The translations under genes were made by a program, and so were the position numbers. The notes beneath the pieces are model-generated. The model saw only the letters and a list, made by a program, of their open reading frames with translations. It was not told where the DNA came from and ran no database searches. Below, one piece after another: positions 50,746 to 59,488 of a stretch of 64,000 nt of DNA. The stretch comes from Brevibacillus fluminis (GTDB lineage Bacteria; Bacillota; Bacilli; Brevibacillales; Brevibacillaceae): NCBI RefSeq assembly GCF_003710825.1, contig NZ_RHHQ01000025.1, positions 124,001 through 188,000 on the forward strand, read 5' to 3'. Each line of letters opens with the position of its first letter. Position 1 is the first letter of the stretch.

Positions 50746-51873
50746 TTATGCAAACAGGGTTGCCGGGTGAAAGCTGGCTTCACGCACTTGGAATTTTTTT
50801 ACCTTCTCTTCATTGACTGAATAGCCAATCCCAAGCCCTGTCGGTACAGCGAGCATACCTGGGGCAGCCAGCTTCACCTCAGGCTCGACAATTTCTTCAA
50901 GCCAGTAACGATCCGATGCGGACGTATCGCCCGGTATCGTAAAATTGTCAAGCGAGGTAAGCGCGATGTTGTGGGCGCGCCCTACTCCCATTTCGAGCAT
51001 ACCGCCGCACCAGACCGGAATGCCGTGCTTTTGGCAGAGATCATGCATTTTTTTCGCTTCGGTCAGTCCCCCAACGCGACCCACCTTGATGTTAATGATT
51101 TTGCAGCTGCCCAGCTCAATCGCCTTCTCGACGTCCACGATGGTGTGGATACTCTCGTCGAGGCAGATCGGGGTTTTCAGTTCACGCTGCAGCTTCGCAT
51201 GGTCGATGATATCGTCATGCGCGAGCGGTTGTTCGATCATGATGAGATCGTACTGATCCAGCTCCTTCAGCAGAGGAAGATCGCTTAGCGAGTAAGCGGA
51301 ATTGGCATCCGCCATCAGTGGCACATCTGCGCCAAAGCGCTCGCGAATCGCCTTGATTACCTCGAGATCAAAGCCCGGCTTGATTTTGACTTTGATTTTT
51401 TTATACCCTTCTGCCAAGAAGCGCTCGACGTTTTGCAGTACATGGTCTACAGACGGCTCGATCCCGATGCTGACCCCTACGTCGATCGTTTTCTTTTGGC
51501 CGCCCAGCGCATGCGCAAGCGACATGCCCTGCTGCTTCGCGTACAAATCCCAGACCGCCATCTCGAGCGCTGCCTTTGCCATATGGTTGCGGCGCAGCGG
51601 CGCAAACAGCTCGGATACGTTGTCAGGGTGCGTAATCTTGCTCGCAAAAAGCTGAGGAATGAGAAACGTCTCCAGCATATACCAGATCGTTTCGGTCGTT
51701 TCCTCGTTATAGACCGGAATCGTCATCGCCACGCTCTCCGCGTAGCCGACTTCCCCGCCGCCATGGACACTGACCAGAATAAAATCCTTATCTACCATCC
51801 GCCGAAAGCTGGTTTCGAACGGCGCTTTTAAAGGAACTTGCAACTGCTGCAGTTTCACTTGTTCAATTTTCAT
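50746..51873 (-). CDS. N-acylamino acid racemase/o-succinylbenzoate synthase-type enolase
   Basis: A 375-residue enolase-superfamily enzyme. The five catalytic positions match the NSAR/OSBS numbering exactly: the KVK lysines at 161 and 163, Asp189 (ADAN), Glu214 (IEQP), Asp239 (LDES) and Lys263 (NIKVGRVGG). Such proteins make o-succinylbenzoate for menaquinone, racemise N-acyl or N-succinyl amino acids, or do both. Here it stands within a peptide transport and peptidase operon and not near men genes, so racemisation of N-acyl or N-succinyl amino acids for D-amino acid use is more likely (inference). It could also be a dipeptide epimerase, but the motif spacing favours NSAR. GAAGGGA precedes the ATG. 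Confidence 0.85.
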   Translation of the reverse strand: MKIEQVKLQQLQVPLKAPFETSFRRMVDKDFILVSVHGGGEVGYAESVAMTIPVYNEETTETIWYMLETFLIPQLFASKITHPDNVSELFAPLRRNHMAKAALEMAVWDLYAKQQGMSLAHALGGQKKTIDVGVSIGIEPSVDHVLQNVERFLAEGYKKIKVKIKPGFDLEVIKAIRERFGADVPLMADANSAYSLSDLPLLKELDQYDLIMIEQPLAHDDIIDHAKLQRELKTPICLDESIHTIVDVEKAIELGSCKIINIKVGRVGGLTEAKKMHDLCQKHGIPVWCGGMLEMGVGRAHNIALTSLDNFTIPGDTSASDRYWLEEIVEPEVKLAAPGMLAVPTGLGIGYSVNEEKVKKFQVREASFHPATLFA

Positions 51874-51954
51874 CTGAATAATATCCCTTCTCCAACTTTT
51901 CAGTCAGCTTCAAGTTGTGTTCTACATTACTTTGACTATGAACCATTTTCACAC

Positions 51955-53568
51955 TTACTCTTCAACCCAGCTATCTTGCAAGATGGGATAGCCGAATGGA
52001 TGAAGCCTCACATCGTGGACACGCTGGTTGATGATGGTGAATTTTTTCTCGGTAAAGATCGGAATCCAGTACGCCTGGTCCACTACCCGTTTCTGCAGAT
52101 CGATGTAAATCTGCCTGCGCTGGTCGGTGTTAACGGTGACACGGCCCTTTTCCAACAATGTATCAATCTGCTTGTCGTCAATATTGGAAAAGTTAGAGCC
52201 GCCATTGCGTTGGCTGGAGTGCATGTATTGAAACAGCGTATCTGGATCGGTAGCACCGAATCCCATCACCGTCATGTCAAAATTCCCTGACATTGCCGTC
52301 TGGATCATGGCCGCTGGCTCCAGCGTATCGATTACCACCTCGACGCCGATCTCTTTGAGCATCCCTTGAACCAGTTGGGCTGGATGTGAAAAGCGTTCTA
52401 TGCTGAGCAGGTGAATTTTGAGCGGGGCGCCATCACGCTCGCGCACGCCTTTCCCGTTCAGCTTCCAGCCCGCCTCGTCAAGCAGCTTGCCCGCTTCCTC
52501 AGGATTAAATGAATAGGCGTACTCCTTGATCGCCGGATCATAGCCAAACATGGCCTCGCCTATCGGTCCGTACGCAGGGACGCCTTCCCCCTGAAGCGAG
52601 GCTTGCACGATGGCTTCTTTATTCACGGCCAGATTGAACGCCTTGCGCACACGGATATCCTGGAAGATCTCGTTTTTTAGATTCATCTCGATAAACAGGC
52701 CAATCCCGCTTTTCAATTGCTCAAGTACGGTGAATTTTTCACTATTTTTATACTTTTTCGCGTCCTTGGCCGGAACGTTTGTCGCGATATCAAGAGAGCC
52801 GCTGTCCAATGCAGCGAGCATGGTTTGGCTATTTTTAATGAAGCGGATCACGAATTTGTCCGGTCTGACCGGTCCCTGATTCTGTGCAGATGCGTCGGCC
52901 CAGTGAAAATCAGGGTTACGGATCAGCGTAACGGATTCGCTTGGCCTCCAGCTTTCGAATTTCCAAGCGCCGACACCAACCGGATTCCGCCCGTATTGCT
53001 TGCCCGCCGTCTCGATCGCCTTACGTGACAGCGGCTGTGACCAGCCAGTGACGGTGAGATCGGAGAGAAGTGGCGCTGAGGGTTCTTTTAAATGAAGCAC
53101 GAGTGTCTGATCATCTGGCACCGTGATCGACTCGATTGCGGAGAGCGCCGCTCCCGCGCCTTGCTGGACGAATTCTGTCGACCGCGCCCGTTCGAACGTC
53201 TCTTTGTAGCTTTGGGCGGTTAGAGGGGTCCCGTCATGAAACACGACGCCAGAACGCAAGGTAAAGGTCCATGTTTTCCCGTCCTCTGAGACAGAATATG
53301 ACGTGGCAAGGGACGGGATGATCTGTTTGGTTTTTTCATCAACAGCAAGCAAGGCTCCCCCCATATAGCCACCGACATATTCCGCCGCGAGCATCGAGCT
53401 CGCATGCATATCCAATGTATCCGGCTCCTCGGTCATCGCAAGGGTAATCGTCCCGCCCGTTTTCGGAGCGGATGCGGTTTGCCCCGGTTGGGGCTTGGTA
53501 ACAGCAGCCTGACTGCATCCTGCCGTCAGACCGAGTGTAGCAACAAGCAACGCACGAATCAGACGCAT
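51955..53568 (-). CDS. Family 5 ABC-transporter binding lipoprotein
   Basis: A 537-residue peptide-binding lipoprotein with a signal peptide ending in the lipobox LTAGCSQAA. It has the same segments as its relatives at 40881 and 59488 (KTGGTITLAMTEEPDTLDMH; GVGAWKFESWRPSESVTLIR) and lies in the middle of the operon between the S9 peptidase and the racemase. GAGGAGAGAGG precedes the ATG. Two binding proteins in one operon suggest that the DppBCDF transporter handles more than one class of ligand, for example peptides of different stereochemistry or length. The order of the three related copies suggests duplication and divergence. Confidence 0.88.
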   Translation of the reverse strand: MRLIRALLVATLGLTAGCSQAAVTKPQPGQTASAPKTGGTITLAMTEEPDTLDMHASSMLAAEYVGGYMGGALLAVDEKTKQIIPSLATSYSVSEDGKTWTFTLRSGVVFHDGTPLTAQSYKETFERARSTEFVQQGAGAALSAIESITVPDDQTLVLHLKEPSAPLLSDLTVTGWSQPLSRKAIETAGKQYGRNPVGVGAWKFESWRPSESVTLIRNPDFHWADASAQNQGPVRPDKFVIRFIKNSQTMLAALDSGSLDIATNVPAKDAKKYKNSEKFTVLEQLKSGIGLFIEMNLKNEIFQDIRVRKAFNLAVNKEAIVQASLQGEGVPAYGPIGEAMFGYDPAIKEYAYSFNPEEAGKLLDEAGWKLNGKGVRERDGAPLKIHLLSIERFSHPAQLVQGMLKEIGVEVVIDTLEPAAMIQTAMSGNFDMTVMGFGATDPDTLFQYMHSSQRNGGSNFSNIDDKQIDTLLEKGRVTVNTDQRRQIYIDLQKRVVDQAYWIPIFTEKKFTIINQRVHDVRLHPFGYPILQDSWVEE

Positions 53569-53592
53569 CGTTTACACCTCTCTCCTCTCGGA

Positions 53593-55599
53593 TTAGCCCT
53601 GCGGCAGCCGTACCGTGACGAAATCAACCATTGCCTGCAACCGTGCCTTGCGCAGGGACGGCTTGCCGATTTGGAGCAGCCCGTGGCTTGAATCCGGCAT
53701 TCGCAGCAATTCCACCTCGCTGCCTTGTCGCTTCAGATGGGTATAAAACTGCTCCGCTTGCTCCATCGGGCAGCGCAGGTCTTGCTCCGCATGCATGAGC
53801 AAAAGTGGTGTTTTCACCTTGTCGACATAGGCGAGCGGCGAGTGTTTCCAGAGCGTCTCAAGATCCGTCTTACCCAAGAACTCGCGATTGACAAAGGTCG
53901 GGGAAATATCGCTTGTGCCGTACATGGAAATCCAGTTGGAGATGCAGCCTTCCGAAATCGCTGCAAAGAACCGATCGGTTTTGGTCAAAAGCCAGTTCAC
54001 CATGAAGCCGCCATAGCTAATGCCATTGACCGCTACGCGGCTTTCGTCAAGAAAATCGTAGCGACGCAGCGCCTCTGCCAAGCCATTCAAAAGATCCAGA
54101 TGGTCCTTCCCGCCGTAATCGCCATGCACTGCCTCGGAAAATTCCTTGCCAAATCCTGAGCTGCCGCGCGGATTGAGGTACAGAACCGCAAAGCCTTGGG
54201 CAGCAAACAACTGCATCTGGTGAAAATAGGCAAAGCTGAACATGGAGTGCGGGCCACCGTGAATATCGAGCAAAACCGGATATTTTTTCCCCGGCGTGAA
54301 CTGGGCCGGTTTCAGCAAAAAGCCCTGGATCTGCCAATCGTCGACAGACGTATAGGTGAACTCCTCCGGCAAGGAGACAATCAGCTCTTGCATCAGCGCG
54401 TCGTTGCAATCATCCAACCTCAGCTCCTCGCCCGTTCGGTCGATGAACGCAATTTGGCCAGGATGGTACGATGTAGAGCAGGCAATGGTAAGCGAGTCCT
54501 GCCCATCATAAGAGAAATGAAAGATCGTCCTCTGACCGCCCGCTACAACCTCAGGAGATGCACCATTTTGTTCCCGGGAGAATCGGACAATCTCGTTCTT
54601 CCCTTCCCGCGTGCAAAGCGCATAGATCCAAGCACCGTCACGCGACCATTGCGGACTTAGCGGATAGCGAAGATGGTACATATCGGTAAAAGAATAATCG
54701 CCCAGCGAATACGGATACTCGCCTGAAAGCAGGATCACATTGCCGCCGTCACAATCCATCACATACAACTGGCAGTGCTCGGTGTTTCCCGAAAAGGCGA
54801 TTTGGCTGCCATCCGGAGAGTAGACCGGAACACGCGCATCACGATTGGTGTAGAGCGTTTCCACTTCACCGCCTGCTGACGGAACACGCAAAATCTGTCC
54901 GCCAAAAATAGGCGGCTCATCACGATTCGCGGTAAAGGCGATGTATGATCCATTCGGAGAAATGGTCGGATCGCAGATGTCGTACGGTTCGCTTGTCAAC
55001 TGCTTCCACTCGCCCGTCTCCACATGGATCGCGACCAGCTGCCGCGTCAAGTCCTGATGCAGCCCGGCACCATCCAGCTTGTAATAAGGCTGATCATATC
55101 GCTTCGGACTAGCGATCCACGCCTTGTTCTCCCGCGCGATCTGGTCATCGAGCTCTTTTGCTGTTTTGTCCGCAGCCAATACCTCGATGCTTCTCGTCTT
55201 GGTATGCACGGGGACAAGCCCATAGAGGTACTTCCCATCCGGCGACCAGAGGAGCGAGCTAATCCCATGCCGAAACCGTGTGAGCTGCACAGCCTCGCCG
55301 CCGTCAAGCGGGAGCAGCCAAGCCTGCATACCGTTTTCGCGATTGGACAAAAAAGCGATGGCTCTGCTGTTGGGCGACCAGGCCGGCGCGAGATTGCGGC
55401 TCCCCGCAGTCGTCAGGACGCGACTCTTTGTGCCGCGAATGTCTGTTAGATGCAATTGTGTGTCATAATCATCTTCACGCTCACGAACCACTGTTTTTTC
55501 ATAGACAACCAGTTTGCCATCAGGTGAAATCGTCGGATTGCTCGGCCATTGGAACTTGACAATGTCTTCTGCTGTAACCAGCCTTTGATTCACATTCAT
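53593..55599 (-). CDS. S9-family serine peptidase (acylaminoacyl peptidase-like)
   Basis: A 668-residue S9C-type peptidase, without a signal peptide. An N-terminal beta-propeller (starts QRLVTAEDIVKFQWPSNPTI, typical of acylaminoacyl or dipeptidyl peptidase V-like enzymes) is followed by the hydrolase domain with VAVNGISYGGFMVNW (Ser), the Asp in HAEQDLRCP and the His in DSSHGLLQ. The ATG follows GGAGG by 8 nt. It is 74 bp from oppF-like dppF and 25 bp from the next binding-protein gene. It would cleave imported peptides, possibly with blocked N-termini, which fits with a downstream racemase that takes N-acyl amino acids. Confidence 0.87.
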   Translation of the reverse strand: MNVNQRLVTAEDIVKFQWPSNPTISPDGKLVVYEKTVVREREDDYDTQLHLTDIRGTKSRVLTTAGSRNLAPAWSPNSRAIAFLSNRENGMQAWLLPLDGGEAVQLTRFRHGISSLLWSPDGKYLYGLVPVHTKTRSIEVLAADKTAKELDDQIARENKAWIASPKRYDQPYYKLDGAGLHQDLTRQLVAIHVETGEWKQLTSEPYDICDPTISPNGSYIAFTANRDEPPIFGGQILRVPSAGGEVETLYTNRDARVPVYSPDGSQIAFSGNTEHCQLYVMDCDGGNVILLSGEYPYSLGDYSFTDMYHLRYPLSPQWSRDGAWIYALCTREGKNEIVRFSREQNGASPEVVAGGQRTIFHFSYDGQDSLTIACSTSYHPGQIAFIDRTGEELRLDDCNDALMQELIVSLPEEFTYTSVDDWQIQGFLLKPAQFTPGKKYPVLLDIHGGPHSMFSFAYFHQMQLFAAQGFAVLYLNPRGSSGFGKEFSEAVHGDYGGKDHLDLLNGLAEALRRYDFLDESRVAVNGISYGGFMVNWLLTKTDRFFAAISEGCISNWISMYGTSDISPTFVNREFLGKTDLETLWKHSPLAYVDKVKTPLLLMHAEQDLRCPMEQAEQFYTHLKRQGSEVELLRMPDSSHGLLQIGKPSLRKARLQAMVDFVTVRLPQG

Positions 55600-55673
55600 C
55601 ACGCCCGCCTCCAATTTGATCATTTTCACACACCATCTGTTGCCGTCCTGTTGTCAAACGTTACGGTTCCTGC

Positions 55674-56633
55674 TTACTCATAGAGATGACACGTAACAAT
55701 CCTGCCCTCGACCTCTTGAGGGCGCGGTGCCTGCGTCTTGCAAATGTCCATGCAAGCATGACAGCGCGGATGAAACTTGCAACCAGTCGGTGGATTGGAC
55801 GGCGATGGAAGGTCACCTTTCAAAATGATCCGCTCACGGCGATCATCGGGATCCTGCACCGGCACGGCCGACAAGAGCGCTTGCGAATATGGGTGCAGCG
55901 CTCGCTGGAATAACGCTTCCTTCGTTGCCAGCTCAACGATCTCACCGAGATACATGACGGCCACCCTGTCAGCAATGTGCTCGACGACACCGAGATCGTG
56001 TGAGATGAAAATATAGGTAAGCGCGAACTGTTCTTGCAAATCCTGCATCAGATTGAGGATCTGCGACTGAATGGAGACATCGAGAGCCGAAACCGGTTCA
56101 TCTGCGATGATCAGCTTGGGACGCAGCATCAGTGCGCGCGCAATGCCAATGCGCTGCCGTTGGCCGCCGGAAAACTCATGCGGATAACGGAGCAGATAGC
56201 GTTTGCTGAGGCCCACAATCTCGATGGTCTCCTCGATCAAACGCTCCCGCTCTTCATGTGGCACACGATGGGCAATCAGCGGCTCCATGAGGATTTGCTT
56301 GATCGTCAGTTTCGGATTCAGCGTATCGAACGGGTTTTGGAAAACCATCTGCATGTTCCGTCTGGCCGCCTTCATTTCCTTTTTACCAAAGCGATGCAGC
56401 GGTTCTCCCTGAAACTCGATTTCCCCGCCTGAAGGCTCCACAAGCCTGAGAATGCAGCGGCCAAGGGTCGATTTGCCACAGCCGGATTCGCCGACGATCC
56501 CCAGCGTTTCTCCCATGTGGATCGTCAGATCGATGCCGTTGACGGCATGCACATAGGTCGCTTCTTTGAACAGTCCTTTTTTCACAGGAAAGCGTTTTTG
56601 CAGTCCTTTTACTTCCAAAAGCACCGGATTCAT
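55674..56633 (-). CDS. Dipeptide/oligopeptide ABC transporter ATPase (DppF/OppF)
   Basis: A 319-residue ATPase. Walker A is GESGCGKS, the signature is SGGQRQR, and Walker B is LIIADEP; the C-terminal oligopeptide-transporter domain with its Cys-rich motif (GCKFHPRCHACMDICK) is typical of OppF/DppF and may hold an Fe-S cluster. The gene overlaps the end of dppD by four bases (ATGA), showing coupling. It energises import by the DppB and DppC permeases. A broken copy of just this C-terminus lies at 21614-21761. Gene order dppBCDF is the usual one. Confidence 0.92.
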   Translation of the reverse strand: MNPVLLEVKGLQKRFPVKKGLFKEATYVHAVNGIDLTIHMGETLGIVGESGCGKSTLGRCILRLVEPSGGEIEFQGEPLHRFGKKEMKAARRNMQMVFQNPFDTLNPKLTIKQILMEPLIAHRVPHEERERLIEETIEIVGLSKRYLLRYPHEFSGGQRQRIGIARALMLRPKLIIADEPVSALDVSIQSQILNLMQDLQEQFALTYIFISHDLGVVEHIADRVAVMYLGEIVELATKEALFQRALHPYSQALLSAVPVQDPDDRRERIILKGDLPSPSNPPTGCKFHPRCHACMDICKTQAPRPQEVEGRIVTCHLYE

Positions 56634-57622
56634 AGGATCACCGCCGATGGTTCCGCCTTTTCCTCATACAGCCAGCAGCGGCAGGAGGATTGTTGATCCA
56701 GCTCAAGCAGCGGGGGACGCTGTATTGAACAGATCGGCATTGCCTTGTCACAGCGCGGGGCAAAACGGCAGCCCACCGGATATTCATCGGGGGACGGCAC
56801 GCTCCCCGCGATGCTGAAAAGCCGTCTTGCGCCTTTTGACTTGTGCGGCGTGGAATTGATCAGGCCGATTGTATAAGGATGCTTGGGACTGCGGAGCAAG
56901 GTGCGGACATCAGCGTGCTCGATCACCTGTCCGGCATACATCACCATCACCCTGTCACATGTTTCGGCGACAACGCCCAGATCGTGCGTGATCATGATCA
57001 TGGCCATCCCCAGCTCCTTGCGAATGTTTGTGATCAGATCCAGAATTTGCGCCTGAATCGTCACATCCAGCGCGGTTGTCGGCTCGTCTGCGATCAAGAG
57101 CGCGGGGTTGCACGCGATCGCCATGGCGATCATCACCCGCTGGCGCATCCCGCCGGACAGTCGATGGGGATACTCGGCAAAAATTTCATTCGCGCGTGGT
57201 ATCCCGACGAGTGTGAGAAGCTCAATCACCCGCTCCCGCGCTTGTTGCTTGTTGAATCCCTCATGCTTCTCCAACACTTCGCTCATCTGCTTTCCGATTG
57301 TGAGCACCGGGTTTAGGGAGGTCATCGGTTCCTGAAAAATCATCGCCATCTCCTTGCCCCGGATGCGCTGCATTTCCTTTTGGGGAAGGGCGAGAAGGTC
57401 ACGGCCGTTCAGCCGGACGCTTCCCTGCCGGATTTTGCCGTTTGCCCCCAACAGCTGCATGATGGAGAGCGAAGCTACGCTTTTGCCGCAGCCCGATTCG
57501 CCGACGATTCCCAGCGCCTCCCCTTTTTTCACATGAAGGCTCAGCTCGTCGACGACCGTGAAAGCCGCGCCTTTTTTGGTAAACTGTGTTGTCAACCCTG
57601 TGACATCCAGCACATTTGTCAT
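56630..57622 (-). CDS. Dipeptide/oligopeptide ABC transporter ATPase (DppD/OppD)
   Basis: A 330-residue ATPase with Walker A GESGCGKS, signature SGGMRQR, Walker B LLIADEP, and the Cys-containing C-terminus (GCRFAPRCDKAMPICS) of the oligopeptide subfamily. I take the ATG after AAGGAGGG (8 nt), leaving out eight upstream codons. It begins 29 bp after dppC and overlaps dppF. With DppF it forms the heterodimeric motor of the importer. Substrates are set by the binding proteins, so di- to oligopeptides, and perhaps D-amino acid-containing ones, are possible. Confidence 0.92.
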   Translation of the reverse strand: MTNVLDVTGLTTQFTKKGAAFTVVDELSLHVKKGEALGIVGESGCGKSVASLSIMQLLGANGKIRQGSVRLNGRDLLALPQKEMQRIRGKEMAMIFQEPMTSLNPVLTIGKQMSEVLEKHEGFNKQQARERVIELLTLVGIPRANEIFAEYPHRLSGGMRQRVMIAMAIACNPALLIADEPTTALDVTIQAQILDLITNIRKELGMAMIMITHDLGVVAETCDRVMVMYAGQVIEHADVRTLLRSPKHPYTIGLINSTPHKSKGARRLFSIAGSVPSPDEYPVGCRFAPRCDKAMPICSIQRPPLLELDQQSSCRCWLYEEKAEPSAVIL

Positions 57623-57651
57623 CAGAAGCTCCCTCCTTTCATTCACGCCGT

Positions 57652-58548
57652 TTACTTTCCTTGTGATTTGGGATCAAATATGTCGCGCAGGGCATCACCC
57701 AAAATATTTACCGTAAACACGATGATCGTAATCGCAAGCCCCGGGAAGGTCGCCAGCCACCATGCGTCCGACAGGTAATCCTTGCCTTCGTTGAGCATGG
57801 TGCCCCATTCCGGTGTTGGCGGCTGGGCTCCCAATCCGATAAAGCCCAAGGCGGATGTATCCAAAATGGCGCCGCCGACGAACAGGGTGGTGTAGACGAT
57901 CAGAACGTTGAAAATATTCGGAATGACCTGATTTGTCATAATCCACCAGTTAGAGCTGCCGATCGATCTGCTGGCCTCGACATAGCCGGACGACTTGATC
58001 GTCAGGGCTGCACTCCTGATGAGAATCGCAAAAGCGGGTATCGAGGAGATCCCGATCGCAATCATCGCATTCGTCTGGCTCGGCCCGAGCACCGCCACGA
58101 TAGCGAGCGCCAGGATGATGCCCGGCAAAGCGAGCAGCACCTCCATGATCCGCATCAGAATGTTGTCAACGATTCCGCCCACATACGCGCTGACGACACC
58201 GATCAAGGTCCCCAGCACAAACGTGATGCCGACGGCCATGACCGCTACCATTAAGGTCACCCGCGTGCCATACAGCATGCGGGAGAGCAAATCCCTGCCG
58301 ATCGCATCCGTCCCGAGCAGATGGTCTTTAGACGGTCCCTCCAAAAAGGCATCGTAATAGGTTTTGGTTGGATCGTATGGGGCGATCCACGGCCCGATGA
58401 TGCCCAGAATGACGATCGCAAACAGAATCATCAGACTGTATCGGGCCGTTCGCTTTTGCCATAGTTTTCGGAGCAGCTGAAAGCGCGGCGCTTGCCACTC
58501 CTGTTGCTGCAACGCTTGAATCTGTGCATTACGGCTGAGCCCGCTCAC
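57652..58548 (-). CDS. Dipeptide ABC transporter permease (DppC)
   Basis: A 298-residue inner-membrane permease. It starts with a GTG 8 nt after AAAGGGGG; earlier in-frame codons overlap the dppB end and are not needed. The DppC family pattern is clear: YDPTKTYYDAFLEGPSKDHL and GTDAIGRDLLSRMLYGTRV, six spans, and the EAA loop around EASRSIGSSNWWIMTNQVIP that docks onto the ATPases. It overlaps nothing and lies 1 bp after dppB, showing tight coupling. With DppB it forms the channel. Confidence 0.92.
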   Translation of the reverse strand: MSGLSRNAQIQALQQQEWQAPRFQLLRKLWQKRTARYSLMILFAIVILGIIGPWIAPYDPTKTYYDAFLEGPSKDHLLGTDAIGRDLLSRMLYGTRVTLMVAVMAVGITFVLGTLIGVVSAYVGGIVDNILMRIMEVLLALPGIILALAIVAVLGPSQTNAMIAIGISSIPAFAILIRSAALTIKSSGYVEASRSIGSSNWWIMTNQVIPNIFNVLIVYTTLFVGGAILDTSALGFIGLGAQPPTPEWGTMLNEGKDYLSDAWWLATFPGLAITIIVFTVNILGDALRDIFDPKSQGK

Positions 58549-58549
58549 G

Positions 58550-59488
58550 CTACATGCCCCCTTTCGATGTACTGTAGTCGATGCGCGGGTCCAAAACGGC
58601 ATACAGCAGATCGACACAGATGTTGACAATCACATAGATCACGCCCATGAACAGGACGATCCCCTGAATCATCGGAAAGTCCCTTGAGCTAATCGCCTCG
58701 ATCGCGAGCGTGCCGATCCCCGGCCAGTTAAAAACCTGCTCCACGATGACCGCGCCGCCGAGCAATGCAGCGATCTGCAAGCCAACCACGGCAACTACGG
58801 GAATCATTACATTGCGAAAGGCGTGGCGAAACAGCACGATTCCCTCGCTCATCCCTTTGGCCCGTGCCGTACGGATATAATCGTTGGACAGCACCTCGAC
58901 CATGCCGGAGCGAGTCAGGCGGCTGATCGTCGTGGACAGCAGCACCCCAAGGGTAAGGGCTGGCATGACAAGATCGATAAAGCCTGTGCCGCCCGCGACC
59001 GGAAACCACCCCAGCTTCACAGCGAACACCATAATCACAAGGAGGCCCAGCCAAAAACTCGGCAGCGACATACCCAGCGTCGCCATGCTCATGATGGCAT
59101 AATCAAGGAAGGTATCTTTGTATTTAGCCGCCAAAATGCCCATGATGACCCCTGCTACGATTGCGACGACGATGCCGGATACCGCCATTTTCACCGTCGC
59201 CGGAAACCGCTGGGCGATTTCCATACTGACAGGTCGGCTTGTTTTCAGCGATGTACCCAGGTCGCCTTTTAGTACACCAGTCGCATAATTGACATATTGA
59301 ACCACGAGAGGCTTGTTTAGCCCCATCTGCTCCCGCAATTGCTCAACCCGCTCTTTCGTCGCCTTTTCACCCAGCATAATCCGCACCGGATCGCCGGGAA
59401 TCAAGTGAATCAAGGCGAACGAGAAGAGGGAAACACCGACCAGAACGATGAGTCCGGACATCAATCGCTTCAAGAGGTATTGCTTCAT
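58550..59488 (-). CDS. Dipeptide ABC transporter permease (DppB)
   Basis: A 312-residue permease, starting MKQYLLKRLMSGLIVLVGVS; the family hallmark HLIPGDPVRIMLGEKAT (the periplasmic loop) follows. Six spans are expected, with the EAA loop near YIRTARAKGMSEG. Its ATG shares one base with the stop of the upstream binding-protein gene (TAATG), so translation is probably coupled. The order binding protein-dppB-dppC-dppD-dppF is the usual one for a complete importer. Confidence 0.92.
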   Translation of the reverse strand: MKQYLLKRLMSGLIVLVGVSLFSFALIHLIPGDPVRIMLGEKATKERVEQLREQMGLNKPLVVQYVNYATGVLKGDLGTSLKTSRPVSMEIAQRFPATVKMAVSGIVVAIVAGVIMGILAAKYKDTFLDYAIMSMATLGMSLPSFWLGLLVIMVFAVKLGWFPVAGGTGFIDLVMPALTLGVLLSTTISRLTRSGMVEVLSNDYIRTARAKGMSEGIVLFRHAFRNVMIPVVAVVGLQIAALLGGAVIVEQVFNWPGIGTLAIEAISSRDFPMIQGIVLFMGVIYVIVNICVDLLYAVLDPRIDYSTSKGGM